From the NCBI RefSeq assembly GCF_900091605.1, contig NZ_FMCQ01000006.1, positions 233,940 to 297,939 on the forward strand: 64,000 bases of DNA. The letters are read 5' to 3'. The stretch is from Micromonospora tulbaghiae (GTDB lineage Bacteria > Actinomycetota > Actinomycetes > Mycobacteriales > Micromonosporaceae). Shown one piece after another: positions 53,780 through 63,255 of the stretch. Position numbers and translations under genes: made by a program. How positions within the stretch are numbered: position 1 is the first letter of the stretch; the number at the start of each line of letters is the position of its first letter. The notes under the pieces were generated by a model. It saw nothing but the letters and a program-made list of their open reading frames with translations, was not told the DNA's origin and did no database searches.

Positions 53780-55936
53780 TCAGCGGGTTGTGGACTCCTT
53801 GCGGGCCTGGTCGGCCAGGTGCGCGGGCATGGGCTCGTGGCGGGCGAACTCGCGGCGGAACGTGCCCGTGCCGGCGGTCATCGAGCGCAGCTCTACCGCG
53901 TACCGCAGCAACTCGGTCGCGGGCACCTCGGCGCGGACCACCGTGCGGCCCTCGGCGTCCGGGTCCGGCTCGGTGCCGAGCACCCGGCCACGCCGCCCGG
54001 ACAGGTCGCCCATCACCGCGCCGACCGACGCGTCCGGCACCCGCACGGTGATCTCGTCGACCGGTTCCAGCAGCGCCGGCTGGCCCTTCTCCGCGGCGTC
54101 GCGCAGCGCCAGCGCCCCGGCGGTCTGGAACGCCGCGTCGGAGGAGTCGACGCTGTGCGCCTTGCCGTCGACGAGCGTCACCCGCAGGTCCACCACGGGG
54201 TAGCCGGCGACCAGGCCGCGTTCCATCTGCGCCCGCACCCCCTTCTCCACCGACGGGATGTAGTTGTGCGGGACCGCGCCGCCGACCACCCGGTCGACGA
54301 ACTCGAAGCCGGCGCCCCGGGGCAGCGGCTCCACCTCGATGTCGCAGACCGCGTACTGGCCGTGGCCGCCGGACTGCTTGACGTGCCGGCCGTGCCCGCG
54401 CGCGGCGGCGGTGAACGTCTCGCGCAGCGCCACCCGGACCGGCTCGGTGTCCAGCTCGACCCCACCGCCGCGCAGCCGGTCGAGCACCACGTCGGCGTGC
54501 GCCTCGCCCATGCACCAGAGCACCAGCTGGTGGGTCTCCGGGTTGCGTTCGAGCCGCAGCGTCGGGTCACCGGCGACCAGCCGGGACAGGTTGCGGGCCA
54601 GCGCGTCCTCGTCGGCCCGGCTGCGCGCCACGATCGCCACCGGCAGCAGCGGCTCCGGCATCTCCCAGGGCGCGATCAGCAGCGGGTCGTCCTTGGCCGA
54701 GATGGTGTCGCCGGTCTCGGCGCTGCCCGACTTGGTGATCGCGCACAGGTCACCGGCGACGCAGGCGGGCACCTCCCGCAGCGTCGCGCCCAGCGGGCTG
54801 TAGACGTGGCCGACCCGCTCGTCGGCGTCGTGGTCCGGGTGGCCGCGCTCGGCCATGCCGTGGCCGGACACGTGGATCACCTGGTCGGGGCGGAGCGTGC
54901 CGGAGAAGACGCGTACCAGCGAGACCCGCCCGACGTGACGGTCGACTGTCGTCTTGACCACCTCGGCGACGAGCGGGCCGTCCGGGTCGCAGGTCAGCGG
55001 CGGGCGGGGCGAGCCGTCCACGCCGGTCACCGCGGGCAGGTCGTGCTCCAGCGGCGACGGGAACGCCGCGACGAGGCCGTCGAGCAGCGCGTCCAGGCCG
55101 ACGCCGGTCTCCGCACAGACCGGCACCACGGGGTAGAAGTGGCCGCGGGCGACAGCCGTCTCCAGGTCGGTGATCAGCACCTCGGGGTCGATCTCCTCAC
55201 CGCCGAGGTAGCGGTCCATCAGGGTCTCGTCCTCGCTCTCCGCGATGATCCCCTCGATCAGCTCGTTGCGGGACTCCTGGATGGCCGGCAGGTGCTCCGG
55301 GTCCGGCTCGCGCACCGCCGCCGGCAGCCCGTCGGAGTAGTCGAACACCCGGCGGGTGATCAGCCCCATCAGGCCGGCCACCGACTCGCCGTCGTCGCCG
55401 AGCATGGGCAGGTAGAGCGGGAGCACGTTGTCGCCGAAGACGCGCTGGCACAGCGCCACCGCCTCGTCGAAGTCGGCGCGCGGGTGGTCCAGCCGGGAGA
55501 CGGCCACCGCCCGGGGCATGTCGACGGCGGCGCACTCCTCCCAGAGGGCGGCGGTGGCGGCGTCCATGCCGTCCACGGCGGAGACCACGAACAGCGCCGC
55601 GTCGGCGGCGCGCAGCCCGGCGCGCAGCTCGCCGACGAAGTCGCCGTACCCCGGGGTGTCCAGCAGGTTGACCTTGACGTCGCGGTGCATCAGCGGGGCG
55701 CAGGCCAGGCTCACCGAGCGCTGCTGGCGTACGGCGGCGGGGTCGTGGTCGCAGACGGTGGTGCCCTCGGTGACGGCGCCGGCCCGGCCGATCGTGCCGG
55801 CGGCGGCCAGCAGCGCCTCGACGAGCGTCGTCTTGCCGGCGCCGGAGTGCCCGACGAGCACCACGTTGCGAACCCTGCCGGGCTCGGTCACCACCGGCGC
55901 GCCGCCGGTGACACCCTTCTCGTTCTTCTGCGCCAT
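53780..55936 (-). CDS. fusA2: Elongation factor G-like protein EF-G2
   Basis: The 718-residue translational GTPase has the full EF-G domain order. G1 is GHSGAGKTTLVEALL and G3 is DTPGYGDFVGELR. Domains II-V follow, including HVSGHGMAERGHPDHDADER, KQSGGHGQYAVCDIEVEP and RVPDASVGAVMGDLSGRRGR. G4 is VSRLD instead of NKxD. Mycobacterial EF-G2 of this type cannot support translocation. It is not the housekeeping EF-G. ATG 55936 has a GGAGG just upstream. It interrupts the thrS-HIT-pgsA order. Confidence 0.9.
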   Translation of the reverse strand: MAQKNEKGVTGGAPVVTEPGRVRNVVLVGHSGAGKTTLVEALLAAAGTIGRAGAVTEGTTVCDHDPAAVRQQRSVSLACAPLMHRDVKVNLLDTPGYGDFVGELRAGLRAADAALFVVSAVDGMDAATAALWEECAAVDMPRAVAVSRLDHPRADFDEAVALCQRVFGDNVLPLYLPMLGDDGESVAGLMGLITRRVFDYSDGLPAAVREPDPEHLPAIQESRNELIEGIIAESEDETLMDRYLGGEEIDPEVLITDLETAVARGHFYPVVPVCAETGVGLDALLDGLVAAFPSPLEHDLPAVTGVDGSPRPPLTCDPDGPLVAEVVKTTVDRHVGRVSLVRVFSGTLRPDQVIHVSGHGMAERGHPDHDADERVGHVYSPLGATLREVPACVAGDLCAITKSGSAETGDTISAKDDPLLIAPWEMPEPLLPVAIVARSRADEDALARNLSRLVAGDPTLRLERNPETHQLVLWCMGEAHADVVLDRLRGGGVELDTEPVRVALRETFTAAARGHGRHVKQSGGHGQYAVCDIEVEPLPRGAGFEFVDRVVGGAVPHNYIPSVEKGVRAQMERGLVAGYPVVDLRVTLVDGKAHSVDSSDAAFQTAGALALRDAAEKGQPALLEPVDEITVRVPDASVGAVMGDLSGRRGRVLGTEPDPDAEGRTVVRAEVPATELLRYAVELRSMTAGTGTFRREFARHEPMPAHLADQARKESTTR

Positions 55937-56188
55937 CGCGGCGCACCTCCCTCAACCGGTGGTGGTGGCGACCGCCGCGGGCGACGGGGGAGCGGACCCG
56001 GGACGGGCGCCGCGGCGATATCTTCCGGTGATCTCCTGCTGGACGCGAACGCGGACCGGTGATCCGGTGAACTGGCTCACCTCCTGGCTCGATCTCACAC
56101 CCGCACGGGTGCCCGCACAAGGGCCGTCGGGCGGGTCGTACGCCCGGCTGTGTCCCCGGCGGTCGCGGGCCGTTATCGTGGGACCGCC

Positions 56189-56809
56189 ATGGCGAAGATC
56201 TTCCAAGTGACGGCCCGCGCGGGCATGACCCGCGTCGTGGAGCCGATCGCCCGCGCGCTGCTGCGTGCGGGCGTGTCCCCCAACGCGGTCACCGTGACCG
56301 GCACCGTCGGCGTGCTCGTCGGCGCGCTCGGCTTCGGCGCGCGCGGCCACCTGGTCGCCGGTGCGCTGATCGTCACGGTCTTCGCTCTCACCGACCTGCT
56401 CGACGGCACGATGGCGCGGATGAGCGGCGGGTCCACCCGGTTCGGGGCGTTCCTCGACTCGAGCATGGACCGGGTCGCCGACAGCGCGGTGTTCGGCGCG
56501 GTCGCGTACTGGCTGGCCACCGAGCACGACTACTCGGGCGTGGCGGCGGCGCTGATCTGCCTGGCCGCGGGCGGGCTGGTCTCCTACGTCAAGGCCCGCG
56601 CCGAGGGCCTCGGGATGACCTGCAACGTGGGCATCGCCGAGCGCACCGAGCGGCTGCTCATCGTCGGCGTCGGCGGCCTGCTCACCGGCCTCGGCGTCCG
56701 TCACGCCCTGGAGATCGCGCTCTGGCTGCTCGCCGCCGTCTCGATCTTCACCGTGGGGCAGCGGATGGCCCACGTGTACCGGCAGGCCCAGCGGGTCGGC
56801 GCGGAGTGA
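56189..56809 (+). CDS. pgsA: CDP-alcohol phosphatidyltransferase (phosphatidylinositol-phosphate synthase type)
   Basis: The 206-residue membrane enzyme has the CDP-OH-P motif (LLDGTMARMSGGSTRFGAFL, DSSMDR) with DG-AR-G-D-D in order, plus about five to six helices. In actinobacteria this gene sits next to the PIM acyltransferase and pimA and makes phosphatidylinositol phosphate, so I assign that product. The start is ATG 56189 rather than the upstream GTG at 56150, which precedes no helix. It overlaps the next gene by 4 bp. Confidence 0.92.
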   Translation: MAKIFQVTARAGMTRVVEPIARALLRAGVSPNAVTVTGTVGVLVGALGFGARGHLVAGALIVTVFALTDLLDGTMARMSGGSTRFGAFLDSSMDRVADSAVFGAVAYWLATEHDYSGVAAALICLAAGGLVSYVKARAEGLGMTCNVGIAERTERLLIVGVGGLLTGLGVRHALEIALWLLAAVSIFTVGQRMAHVYRQAQRVGAE

Positions 56810-57738
56810 ACCTCACCGAGGCGGGCTTCGTCGCGGGCTGGCGCCTGGTCCGGGCGCTGCCCCGGCCCGTCGCGGCCGCGGCCTTCCGGGTGGGCGCCGA
56901 CCGCGCCCACCGCAAGGACGGCGGGGGTACGCGTCGACTGCGCGCCAACCTGCGCCGGGTGGTCGGCCCGGAGATGCCCGACGCGGAGCTGGACGCGCTG
57001 GTGCGCGCCGGGCTGCGCTCGTACGCCCGGTACTGGATGGAGGCGTTCCGGCTGCCCGGCCTGAGCCGCACGGAGATCCTCGCCGGGTTCCGCCTCGACG
57101 GGCAGGAACTGCTCGCCGCCGACGTGGCGGCCGGGCGGGGCGCCGTGGTGGCGCTGCCGCACGCCGGCAACTGGGACGCCGCGGGCGCCTGGGTGGCGGC
57201 CACCGGCTGGCCGATGACCACGGTGGCCGAGCGGCTTCCGGACGGCGTCTACGAGCGGTTCGTCGGGTTCCGGGAAGGGCTGGGGATGGAGATCCTGCCC
57301 AACACCGGCGGCCCGCGTCCCGCGTTCGACGTGCTGGTGGACCGGCTGCGCGCCGGTCACGTGGTGCCGCTGCTGGCGGACCGGGACCTCTCCGCCCGGG
57401 GCGTGGAGGTCGACTTCTTCGGCGGCCGGACCCGGATGCCGGCCGGTCCCGCACTGCTCGCCATCCGCACCGGCGCCCCGCTCTACGTGGCCTCGATGTG
57501 GTACGAACCGGACGCGGCGTGCGCCTCGCTCGAGGGCCCGCTGCCGCTGCCGGACCCGGACAGCGCCCCGCTCGACGCGCGGGTGCGCGCGGTGACGCAG
57601 CGGATTGCCGACGGTCTGGCGGCGGGCATCGCCCGGCATCCGCAAGACTGGCACATGTTGCAGCGGATGTGGCTGGACCAGGGCCGGGACGGTACGCCCA
57701 CGTCGGCGCGGCCACCGGCCACCACCGGGACGGTCTAG
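56806..57738 (+). CDS. Phosphatidylinositol mannoside acyltransferase
   Basis: The 310-residue lysophospholipid acyltransferase-type enzyme has the catalytic HxxxxD in LPHAGNWDAAGAWVAATGWP and the conserved SMWYEPDAACASLEGPLPLP. It transfers a fatty acyl group to the mannose of PIM at the inner membrane. In mycobacteria it corresponds to PatA (Rv2611c position). GTG 56806 overlaps the pgsA stop (GTGA). Confidence 0.9.
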   Translation: MNLTEAGFVAGWRLVRALPRPVAAAAFRVGADRAHRKDGGGTRRLRANLRRVVGPEMPDAELDALVRAGLRSYARYWMEAFRLPGLSRTEILAGFRLDGQELLAADVAAGRGAVVALPHAGNWDAAGAWVAATGWPMTTVAERLPDGVYERFVGFREGLGMEILPNTGGPRPAFDVLVDRLRAGHVVPLLADRDLSARGVEVDFFGGRTRMPAGPALLAIRTGAPLYVASMWYEPDAACASLEGPLPLPDPDSAPLDARVRAVTQRIADGLAAGIARHPQDWHMLQRMWLDQGRDGTPTSARPPATTGTV

Positions 57739-57747
57739 GGGGGCGCA

Positions 57748-58908
57748 GTGCGTATCGGCATCGTGTGCCCGTACTCGTTCGACGTGCCGGGCGGCGTGCA
57801 GAACCACGTCATGGACCTGGCCGAGGCGCTGCTCGGGCTCGGCCACGAGGTGAGCGTGCTGGCGCCCGCCGACGAGGACTCGGCGCTGCCGCCGTACGTG
57901 GTGTCGGCGGGCCGGGCGGTGCCGCTGCCGTACAACGGGTCGGTGGCCCGGATCGCCTTCGGCCCGGTCTCCACCGCCCGGGTGCGGCGCTGGATCACCC
58001 GTGGCGACTTCGACGTGCTGCACGTGCACGAGCCGCTGACGCCGAGCCTGTCGATGCTGGCCGTGCTCTGCGCCCGGGGCCCGGTGGTGGCCACGTTCCA
58101 CACCGCGATGACCCGCTCCCGGGTGCTGTCGGCCGCGCAGGGCGCGCTCCAGATCGTGCTGGAGCGGATCACCGCCCGGATCGCGGTCAGCGCGCTGGCC
58201 CGCAAGGTGCAGGTCGAGCACATGGACGGCGGCGCGGTGGAGATCCCGAACGGGGTGGCGGTGGCGAAGTTCGCCGGGGTGCCGCCGCTACCGGGCTGGC
58301 CGGGGGAGTGCGCCCCGGGCACCGGCGGGACGCTGGGGTTCCTGGGCCGTTTCACCGAGCCGCGCAAGGGCTTCCCGATCCTGCGGGACGCGTTCGTCGC
58401 GCTGGCGCCGCACCGCCCCGGGCTGCGCCTGCTGGTCGCCGGCCCGGGTGACGCCGACGAGCTGTACGGGCGGTTCCCGGCCGGTCTGCGCGACCGGGTC
58501 ACGTTCCTCGGCCTGGTCTCCGAGGCGGACAAGGCACGCATGCTGCGCAGCGTGCACCTCTACGTCGCACCGAACACCGGAGGGGAGTCCTTCGGGATGA
58601 TCCTCACCGAGGCGCTGGCCGCCGGCACCACTGTCGTCGCGAGCGACCTGGACGCGTTCCGCCGGGTGCTCGACGCCGGGCGGGCCGGCCGGCTGTTCCC
58701 GACCGGCGACGCGGCCGCGCTGGGCGCCGCGGTGTCCGAGCTGCTCGACGACGACGGCCGCCGCGCCGGGCTGACCGCCTGCGGCGACCAGGTGGTGGCG
58801 AATTTCGACTGGCCCGTGGTTGCCCGCCGCGTTCTGGAGGTATACGCAGCCGCGATCGAGGCCACCGATGGCCGGGTCATGGACCAGGAGTGGGCGGGTC
58901 TGGGCTGA
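57748..58908 (+). CDS. pimA: Phosphatidylinositol mannosyltransferase PimA
   Basis: The 386-residue GT4 enzyme begins IGIVCPYSFDVPGGVQNHVM and has the C-terminal GT-B motifs LGFLGRFTEPRKGFPILRDA and APNTGGESFGMILTEALAAG. It adds the first mannose from GDP-mannose to phosphatidylinositol on the cytoplasmic face. It follows the acyltransferase by 9 bp with GGGG before the GTG, in the conserved order pgsA-acyltransferase-pimA. Confidence 0.93.
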   Translation: MRIGIVCPYSFDVPGGVQNHVMDLAEALLGLGHEVSVLAPADEDSALPPYVVSAGRAVPLPYNGSVARIAFGPVSTARVRRWITRGDFDVLHVHEPLTPSLSMLAVLCARGPVVATFHTAMTRSRVLSAAQGALQIVLERITARIAVSALARKVQVEHMDGGAVEIPNGVAVAKFAGVPPLPGWPGECAPGTGGTLGFLGRFTEPRKGFPILRDAFVALAPHRPGLRLLVAGPGDADELYGRFPAGLRDRVTFLGLVSEADKARMLRSVHLYVAPNTGGESFGMILTEALAAGTTVVASDLDAFRRVLDAGRAGRLFPTGDAAALGAAVSELLDDDGRRAGLTACGDQVVANFDWPVVARRVLEVYAAAIEATDGRVMDQEWAGLG

Positions 58909-58991
58909 CCGCTGTGGCCGCTGCGGCCGCTGTGACGAGCGCGTCGACCGGTGCACCGCGCCGGCCGGCCGGGATGAGGAGCAGCACTACG

Positions 58992-59495
58992 ATGCCGGGC
59001 ATGTGGTGGGTGGTGGGCGCGGTCGCGGTGCTCGGGCTGCTCTCGGCGTACCTGATCTGGACCTCCGGCCGCGTGCAGCGGCTGCAGGTCCGCGCGGACT
59101 CGGCGGCCCGCGCGCTGGACGCGCACCTGCTGCGCCGCGCGGCCGCCGCCGCGGTCCTGGCCGAGCAGCGGTACGGCGTGGAGCTGTACGCCGCCGCCCG
59201 GATCGCGCTGGACGCCGTACCGGAGGAGCGCGAGGCGGCCGAGAACGACCTGACCCGGCAGTTGCGCGCGGTGCGGCTGGACCCGGACGACCCGGCCTGC
59301 GCGGCGGTGATCGCGGCCAGCCGGCGGCTGGCGCTGGCCCGGCAGGTGCACACCGACCTGGTCCGGGATGCCCGCTCGGCGCGGGGTCGTCCGGTGGTGC
59401 GGCTGTTCCGGATGGGGCGCGGGCGGGAGTGGCCGCGCTACTTCGACATCGACGACCCCACGCTGGCCTCGCACGCGGACGTGACCACCGGCTGA
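58992..59495 (+). CDS. Membrane-anchored protein in the PIM cluster, unknown
   Basis: The 167-residue protein has one N-terminal membrane helix (WWVVGAVAVLGLLSAYLIWT) followed by a helical, probably coiled-coil cytoplasmic domain (LQVRADSAARALDAHLLRRA, AAAAVLAEQRYGVELYAAAR). The tail (RLFRMGRGREWPRYFDID) is conserved in actinobacteria. In mycobacteria the equivalent position next to pimA holds a Nudix protein, but no Nudix box is seen here. It may organise the PIM enzymes at the membrane. Confidence 0.72.
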   Translation: MPGMWWVVGAVAVLGLLSAYLIWTSGRVQRLQVRADSAARALDAHLLRRAAAAAVLAEQRYGVELYAAARIALDAVPEEREAAENDLTRQLRAVRLDPDDPACAAVIAASRRLALARQVHTDLVRDARSARGRPVVRLFRMGRGREWPRYFDIDDPTLASHADVTTG

Positions 59496-59572
59496 CGCAC
59501 CGGCCGTGACGGGGGCCACACGGGAGGCCACCGGGGGTTCGATTGGCGCTCGGACCGGTGTCGCGCCGGTCG

Positions 59573-59578
59573 TAGCAT
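59573..59578 (+). promoter_or_regulatory. -10 box TAGCAT before pdxS
   Basis: TAGCAT lies 43 bp before the pdxS GTG; GAGGAG gives the ribosome-binding site. Confidence 0.35.
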
Positions 59579-59621
59579 TCCTGCGCAGTCACCTCCCGAG
59601 CACGCCGAGGAGCGATGTCCC

Positions 59622-60533
59622 GTGTCTGAATCCGCAGCCCCGACCACCGCCACCGCCGTCGGCACCGCCCGCGTCAAGCGCGGCATGGCCGAGATGCTCA
59701 AGGGCGGTGTGATCATGGACGTGGTCACCGCCGAGCAGGCGAAGATCGCCGAGGACGCCGGCGCTGTCGCCGTGATGGCCCTGGAACGCGTGCCGGCCGA
59801 CATCCGCGCGCAGGGCGGCGTGTCCCGGATGAGCGACCCCGACATGATCGACGGCATCATCCAGGCCGTCTCGATCCCGGTGATGGCCAAGGCCCGCATC
59901 GGCCACTTCGTCGAGGCGCAGATCCTCCAGGCGCTGGGCGTCGACTACGTCGACGAGTCCGAGGTGCTGACCCCGGCCGACTACGCCAACCACATCGACA
60001 AGTGGGCGTTCACCGTCCCGTTCGTGTGCGGGGCGACGAACCTGGGCGAGGCGCTGCGCCGGATCACCGAGGGCGCCGCGATGATCCGCTCGAAGGGCGA
60101 GGCGGGCACCGGGGACGTCTCCAACGCCACCACCCACATGCGCCAGATCCGGCAGGAGATCCGCCGCCTCCAGTCGCTGCCCTCCGACGAGCTGTACGTG
60201 GCGGCCAAGGAGTTGCAGGCCCCGTACGAGCTGGTCAAGGAGGTCGCCGAGCAGGGCAAGCTGCCGGTCGTGCTGTTCACCGCCGGCGGCATCGCGACCC
60301 CGGCGGACGCGGCCATGATGATGCAGCTCGGCGCCGAGGGCGTCTTCGTCGGCTCCGGCATCTTCAAGTCCGGCAACCCGGCCCAGCGGGCCGCCGCGAT
60401 CGTCAAGGCGACCACGTTCCACGACGACCCGGACGTGCTCGCCAAGGTCTCCCGCGGCCTCGGCGAGGCGATGGTCGGCATCAACGTCGACGAGATCCCC
60501 CAGCCGCACCGGCTCGCCGAGCGCGGCTGGTGA
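59622..60533 (+). CDS. pdxS: Pyridoxal 5'-phosphate synthase, lyase subunit
   Basis: The 303-residue PdxS condenses ribose 5-phosphate, glyceraldehyde 3-phosphate and ammonia into PLP. It shows the TIM-barrel landmarks [99 protein letters not shown] with the active-site Lys, and [20 protein letters not shown]. It works with PdxT in a 12+12 complex. PdxT follows 7 bp later. GTG at 59622 is preceded by GAGGAG. Confidence 0.96.
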   Translation: MSESAAPTTATAVGTARVKRGMAEMLKGGVIMDVVTAEQAKIAEDAGAVAVMALERVPADIRAQGGVSRMSDPDMIDGIIQAVSIPVMAKARIGHFVEAQILQALGVDYVDESEVLTPADYANHIDKWAFTVPFVCGATNLGEALRRITEGAAMIRSKGEAGTGDVSNATTHMRQIRQEIRRLQSLPSDELYVAAKELQAPYELVKEVAEQGKLPVVLFTAGGIATPADAAMMMQLGAEGVFVGSGIFKSGNPAQRAAAIVKATTFHDDPDVLAKVSRGLGEAMVGINVDEIPQPHRLAERGW

Positions 60534-60540
60534 GCCGGGC

Positions 60541-61146
60541 GTGACCGTACCCGTGATCGGCGTGCTCGCCCTCCAGGGCGACGTACGCGAGCACGTCGCC
60601 GCGCTGGCCGGGGTGGGCGCCGACGCCCGGCCGGTGCGGCGCCCGGGCGAGCTGGACGCGGTCGACGGCCTGGTGGTGCCCGGCGGCGAGTCGACCACGA
60701 TCAGCAAGCTGGTGGACATCTTCGAGATGCGCGAGCCGATCGACAAGCGGATCGCCGCGGGCATGCCGGTCTACGGCTCCTGCGCCGGCATGATCATGCT
60801 GGCGGCCGAGGTGCTGGACGGCCGTCCCGACCAGCGCGGCTTCGCCGGCGTCGACATGACGGTCCGGCGCAACGCGTTCGGCCGCCAGGTCGACTCGTTC
60901 GAGGCGCCGGTGGCGCTCACCGGCGTCGACGGCGGCCCGTTCCACGCGGTGTTCATCCGGGCGCCCTGGGTGGAGCGCGTCGGCCCGGACGTGGAGGTGC
61001 TCGGCCGGGTCACCGAGGGCCCGGCCACGGGCCGGATCGTCGCGGTGCGGCAGGGCAACCTGCTGGCCACGTCGTTCCACCCCGAGCTGACCGGCGACCC
61101 GCGGCTGCACCGCCACTTCGTGGAGCTGGTCCGGACCGCCGCCTGA
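60541..61146 (+). CDS. pdxT: Pyridoxal 5'-phosphate synthase, glutaminase subunit
   Basis: The 201-residue class I-like glutaminase supplies ammonia to PdxS. It shows [33 protein letters not shown], the nucleophile Cys81 in [16 protein letters not shown], and the His/Glu pair in [13 protein letters not shown] at 60541 lies 7 bp after the pdxS stop, and the pair is co-transcribed. Length is normal for PdxT. Confidence 0.96.
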   Translation: MTVPVIGVLALQGDVREHVAALAGVGADARPVRRPGELDAVDGLVVPGGESTTISKLVDIFEMREPIDKRIAAGMPVYGSCAGMIMLAAEVLDGRPDQRGFAGVDMTVRRNAFGRQVDSFEAPVALTGVDGGPFHAVFIRAPWVERVGPDVEVLGRVTEGPATGRIVAVRQGNLLATSFHPELTGDPRLHRHFVELVRTAA

Positions 61147-61198
61147 GCGGCCGGTCCGTCCCCGGTTGTGCCGGTTCGGGCGGGCCGGGACGGGCCGC
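61147..61198 (+). terminator. Imperfect hairpin after pdxT
   Basis: GCGGCC...CCGTCCC at 61147-61162 pairs imperfectly with GGGACGGGCCGC at 61187-61198 (one bulge), immediately after the pdxT stop. Confidence 0.4.
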
Positions 61199-61211
61199 TG
61201 CCGTGCGGCGC

Positions 61212-61242
61212 GTGACAGTGCCCCGCCTCCCGCCGGTAGGAT
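61212..61242 (+). promoter_or_regulatory. Promoter of yebC
   Basis: A GTGACA/TGACAG -35 (61212-61218) is spaced 18-19 bp from TAGGAT (61237-61242), matching the actinobacterial vegetative pattern. A leader of about 130 nt follows. Confidence 0.5.
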
Positions 61243-61376
61243 TGCGGAGATTCGGCAGGGCCATCAGCCCGCCGCGGCTCCCGGCGAAGATCACGGCACC
61301 TCGACGTGCGCCGCCTTGGGAGCGGGGCGTGTGCGATGCGGTCGATGCAGACGGCGGGTAGCAACGGAGGTAACAG

Positions 61377-62126
61377 ATGTCCGGCCACTCAAAGTGGGCG
61401 ACGACCAAGCACAAGAAGGCGGTCATCGACGCCAAGCGCGGCAAGATGTTCGCCAAGCTGATCAAGAACGTCGAGGTGGCGGCCCGTACCGGCGGCGGCG
61501 ACCCGGCCGGCAACCCGACTCTCTACGACGCCATCCAGAAGGCGAAGAAGAACTCGGTCCCGAACGACAACATCGACCGCGCGGTCAAGCGCGGCTCCGG
61601 CCTGGAGGCCGGCGGCGCCGACTGGCAGACGATCATGTACGAGGGTTACGGCCCGAACGGCGTGGCGATGCTGATCGAGTGCCTCACCGACAACCGCAAC
61701 CGTGCCGCCACCGAGGTGCGCACCGCGCTGACCCGCAACGGCGGCTCGCTGGCCGACGCGGGCTCGGTGTCGTACATGTTCTCCCGCAAGGGCGTGGTGA
61801 TCGTCCCCCAGGGCGGCACGACCGAGGACGACGTGATGATGGCGGTGCTCGACGCGGGCGCCGAGGAGGTCAACGACCTCGGTGAGGCGTACGAGGTGGT
61901 CTCCGAGCCGGGCGACCTGGTCGCGGTGCGCACCGCGCTGCAGGACGCCGGCATCGAGTACGAGTCGGCCGAGTCCTCCCTCATCCCCAGCGTGAACGTG
62001 CCGCTGGACGAGGAGGGCGCGCGCAAGATCTTCAAGCTGATCGACGTGCTGGAGGACTGCGACGACGTGCAGAACGTCTACGCCAACTTCGACGTCTCCG
62101 ACGAGGTGATGGCCGCCGTCGGCTGA
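61377..62126 (+). CDS. yebC: YebC/PmpR-family DNA-binding protein
   Basis: The 249-residue protein matches YebC/PmpR along its length: [80 protein letters not shown] and the C-terminal [19 protein letters not shown]. Family members act as transcription regulators or translation factors for proline-rich sequences. GGAGG precedes the ATG. In mycobacteria the gene leads to ruvC; here the next gene is on the opposite strand. Confidence 0.94.
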   Translation: MSGHSKWATTKHKKAVIDAKRGKMFAKLIKNVEVAARTGGGDPAGNPTLYDAIQKAKKNSVPNDNIDRAVKRGSGLEAGGADWQTIMYEGYGPNGVAMLIECLTDNRNRAATEVRTALTRNGGSLADAGSVSYMFSRKGVVIVPQGGTTEDDVMMAVLDAGAEEVNDLGEAYEVVSEPGDLVAVRTALQDAGIEYESAESSLIPSVNVPLDEEGARKIFKLIDVLEDCDDVQNVYANFDVSDEVMAAVG

Positions 62127-62193
62127 TCCCGGCCCGACGTGCCGAGCGCCGGCCCCCGATCACGGGGTTGCCGGCGCTCGGCGTCTCGCGTGG

Positions 62194-63255
62194 TCAGCCG
62201 ATCGGCTCGCGCTGCCGCCACGCCGTCCGCACCGAGGTCCGGCCGTTGGTGCGCAGCAGCGAACCCTCGTAGATCCGCGCCCCGGCGAGCAGGAACCCGG
62301 CCGCCGCGAGCAGCAGCAGCGCCAGCGACACGAACGGCTCCCACGGTGCCGCGTCGCCGGTGAACAGCCGTACCGGCATCGCCGTCGGCGACGAGATCGG
62401 CAGGTACGACAGGACCCGCATCGCGGCGGCGTTGTCGTTGAGGAACACCACGGCGAAGAACGGCGCCATCACCGCGAGCTGCACCGGGGTGGACGCCCCC
62501 GCGATGTCCTCCTGCCGGTTCACCAGCGCCCCGGCGGCCGCCCACATCGCCGCGAGCAGCAGGAAGCCGCACAGGAAGAACGGCACGAACCAGCCGACCG
62601 CCGGTGCGATCAGGCTCAGCAGGTCGCCGCCGCCGGTCAGGCGCATCCCGATCAGCGCGGCGGCCGCGATCAGGGTGATCTGCCCCAGCGCCAGCGCGCC
62701 CGCGGCGAGGATCTTGCCGGCCAGCAGCGCCCGGGCCGGCACGGCGGCCACCAGGATCTCCACGATCCGGGTCTGCTTCTCCTCGGTGACGCTCTGCGCG
62801 ATCTGCAACCCGAACGTCTGGGACATGAAGAAGAAGACGAACGCGAAGGCGAACGGCACCAGATAGGCGGTGAGCGGGTCCACCGCGTCCGGGTCCAGCA
62901 GCCGTACCTGCGGTGCCGCGCTGAGCGCGGAGACCACGTCGTCCGGGGCCCGCTCGTCGGCGACCACGACCGGGCCGGACACCACCGCGGCGTCCGCGTC
63001 GCCGTCGCGTACCGCCTGTTCGGCGGCGCCGTCGTCGGCGACCAGCACGACGTCCAGCCCGGCCGCCCGCAGCGGTTCGGCGCCGGCGGCGGTCACCGCC
63101 ACGGTGGACGGTCCGCTGCTCAGCATCGCCGGCACCACTGTGGCGACGACGGCGAGCAGCAGGAAGATCAAAGTGCTGTAGAGGAACGTCTTGTCGCGGA
63201 CCTTGACCTTGATCTCGCGGGCCGCGACCAGCCGGGTGGCCTGGAACGTGTTCAC
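62194..63255 (-). CDS. ABC transporter permease (NatB-like ABC2)
   Basis: The 353-residue permease has a long N-terminal helix (KTFLYSTLIFLLLAVVATVV), an external domain of about 110 residues, and five helices at the C-terminus (YLVPFAFAFVFFFMSQTFGL; LALGQITLIAAAALIGM; FLCGFLLLAAMWAAAGALVN; VQLAVMAPFFAVVFL; LALLLLAAAGFLLAG). QSVTEEKQTRIVEILVAAVP is the NatB signature. It exports a substrate, possibly Na+, with the coupled ATPase. GTG at 63255 overlaps the ATPase stop (GTGA). Confidence 0.88.
   Translation of the reverse strand: MNTFQATRLVAAREIKVKVRDKTFLYSTLIFLLLAVVATVVPAMLSSGPSTVAVTAAGAEPLRAAGLDVVLVADDGAAEQAVRDGDADAAVVSGPVVVADERAPDDVVSALSAAPQVRLLDPDAVDPLTAYLVPFAFAFVFFFMSQTFGLQIAQSVTEEKQTRIVEILVAAVPARALLAGKILAAGALALGQITLIAAAALIGMRLTGGGDLLSLIAPAVGWFVPFFLCGFLLLAAMWAAAGALVNRQEDIAGASTPVQLAVMAPFFAVVFLNDNAAAMRVLSYLPISSPTAMPVRLFTGDAAPWEPFVSLALLLLAAAGFLLAGARIYEGSLLRTNGRTSVRTAWRQREPIG

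Noticed and set aside
53780-54515. Long minus-strand frames from 52455 and plus-strand frames from 52457 crossing EF-G2 and the reductase
   Set aside because: Antisense shadows of two proteins with all expected motifs.
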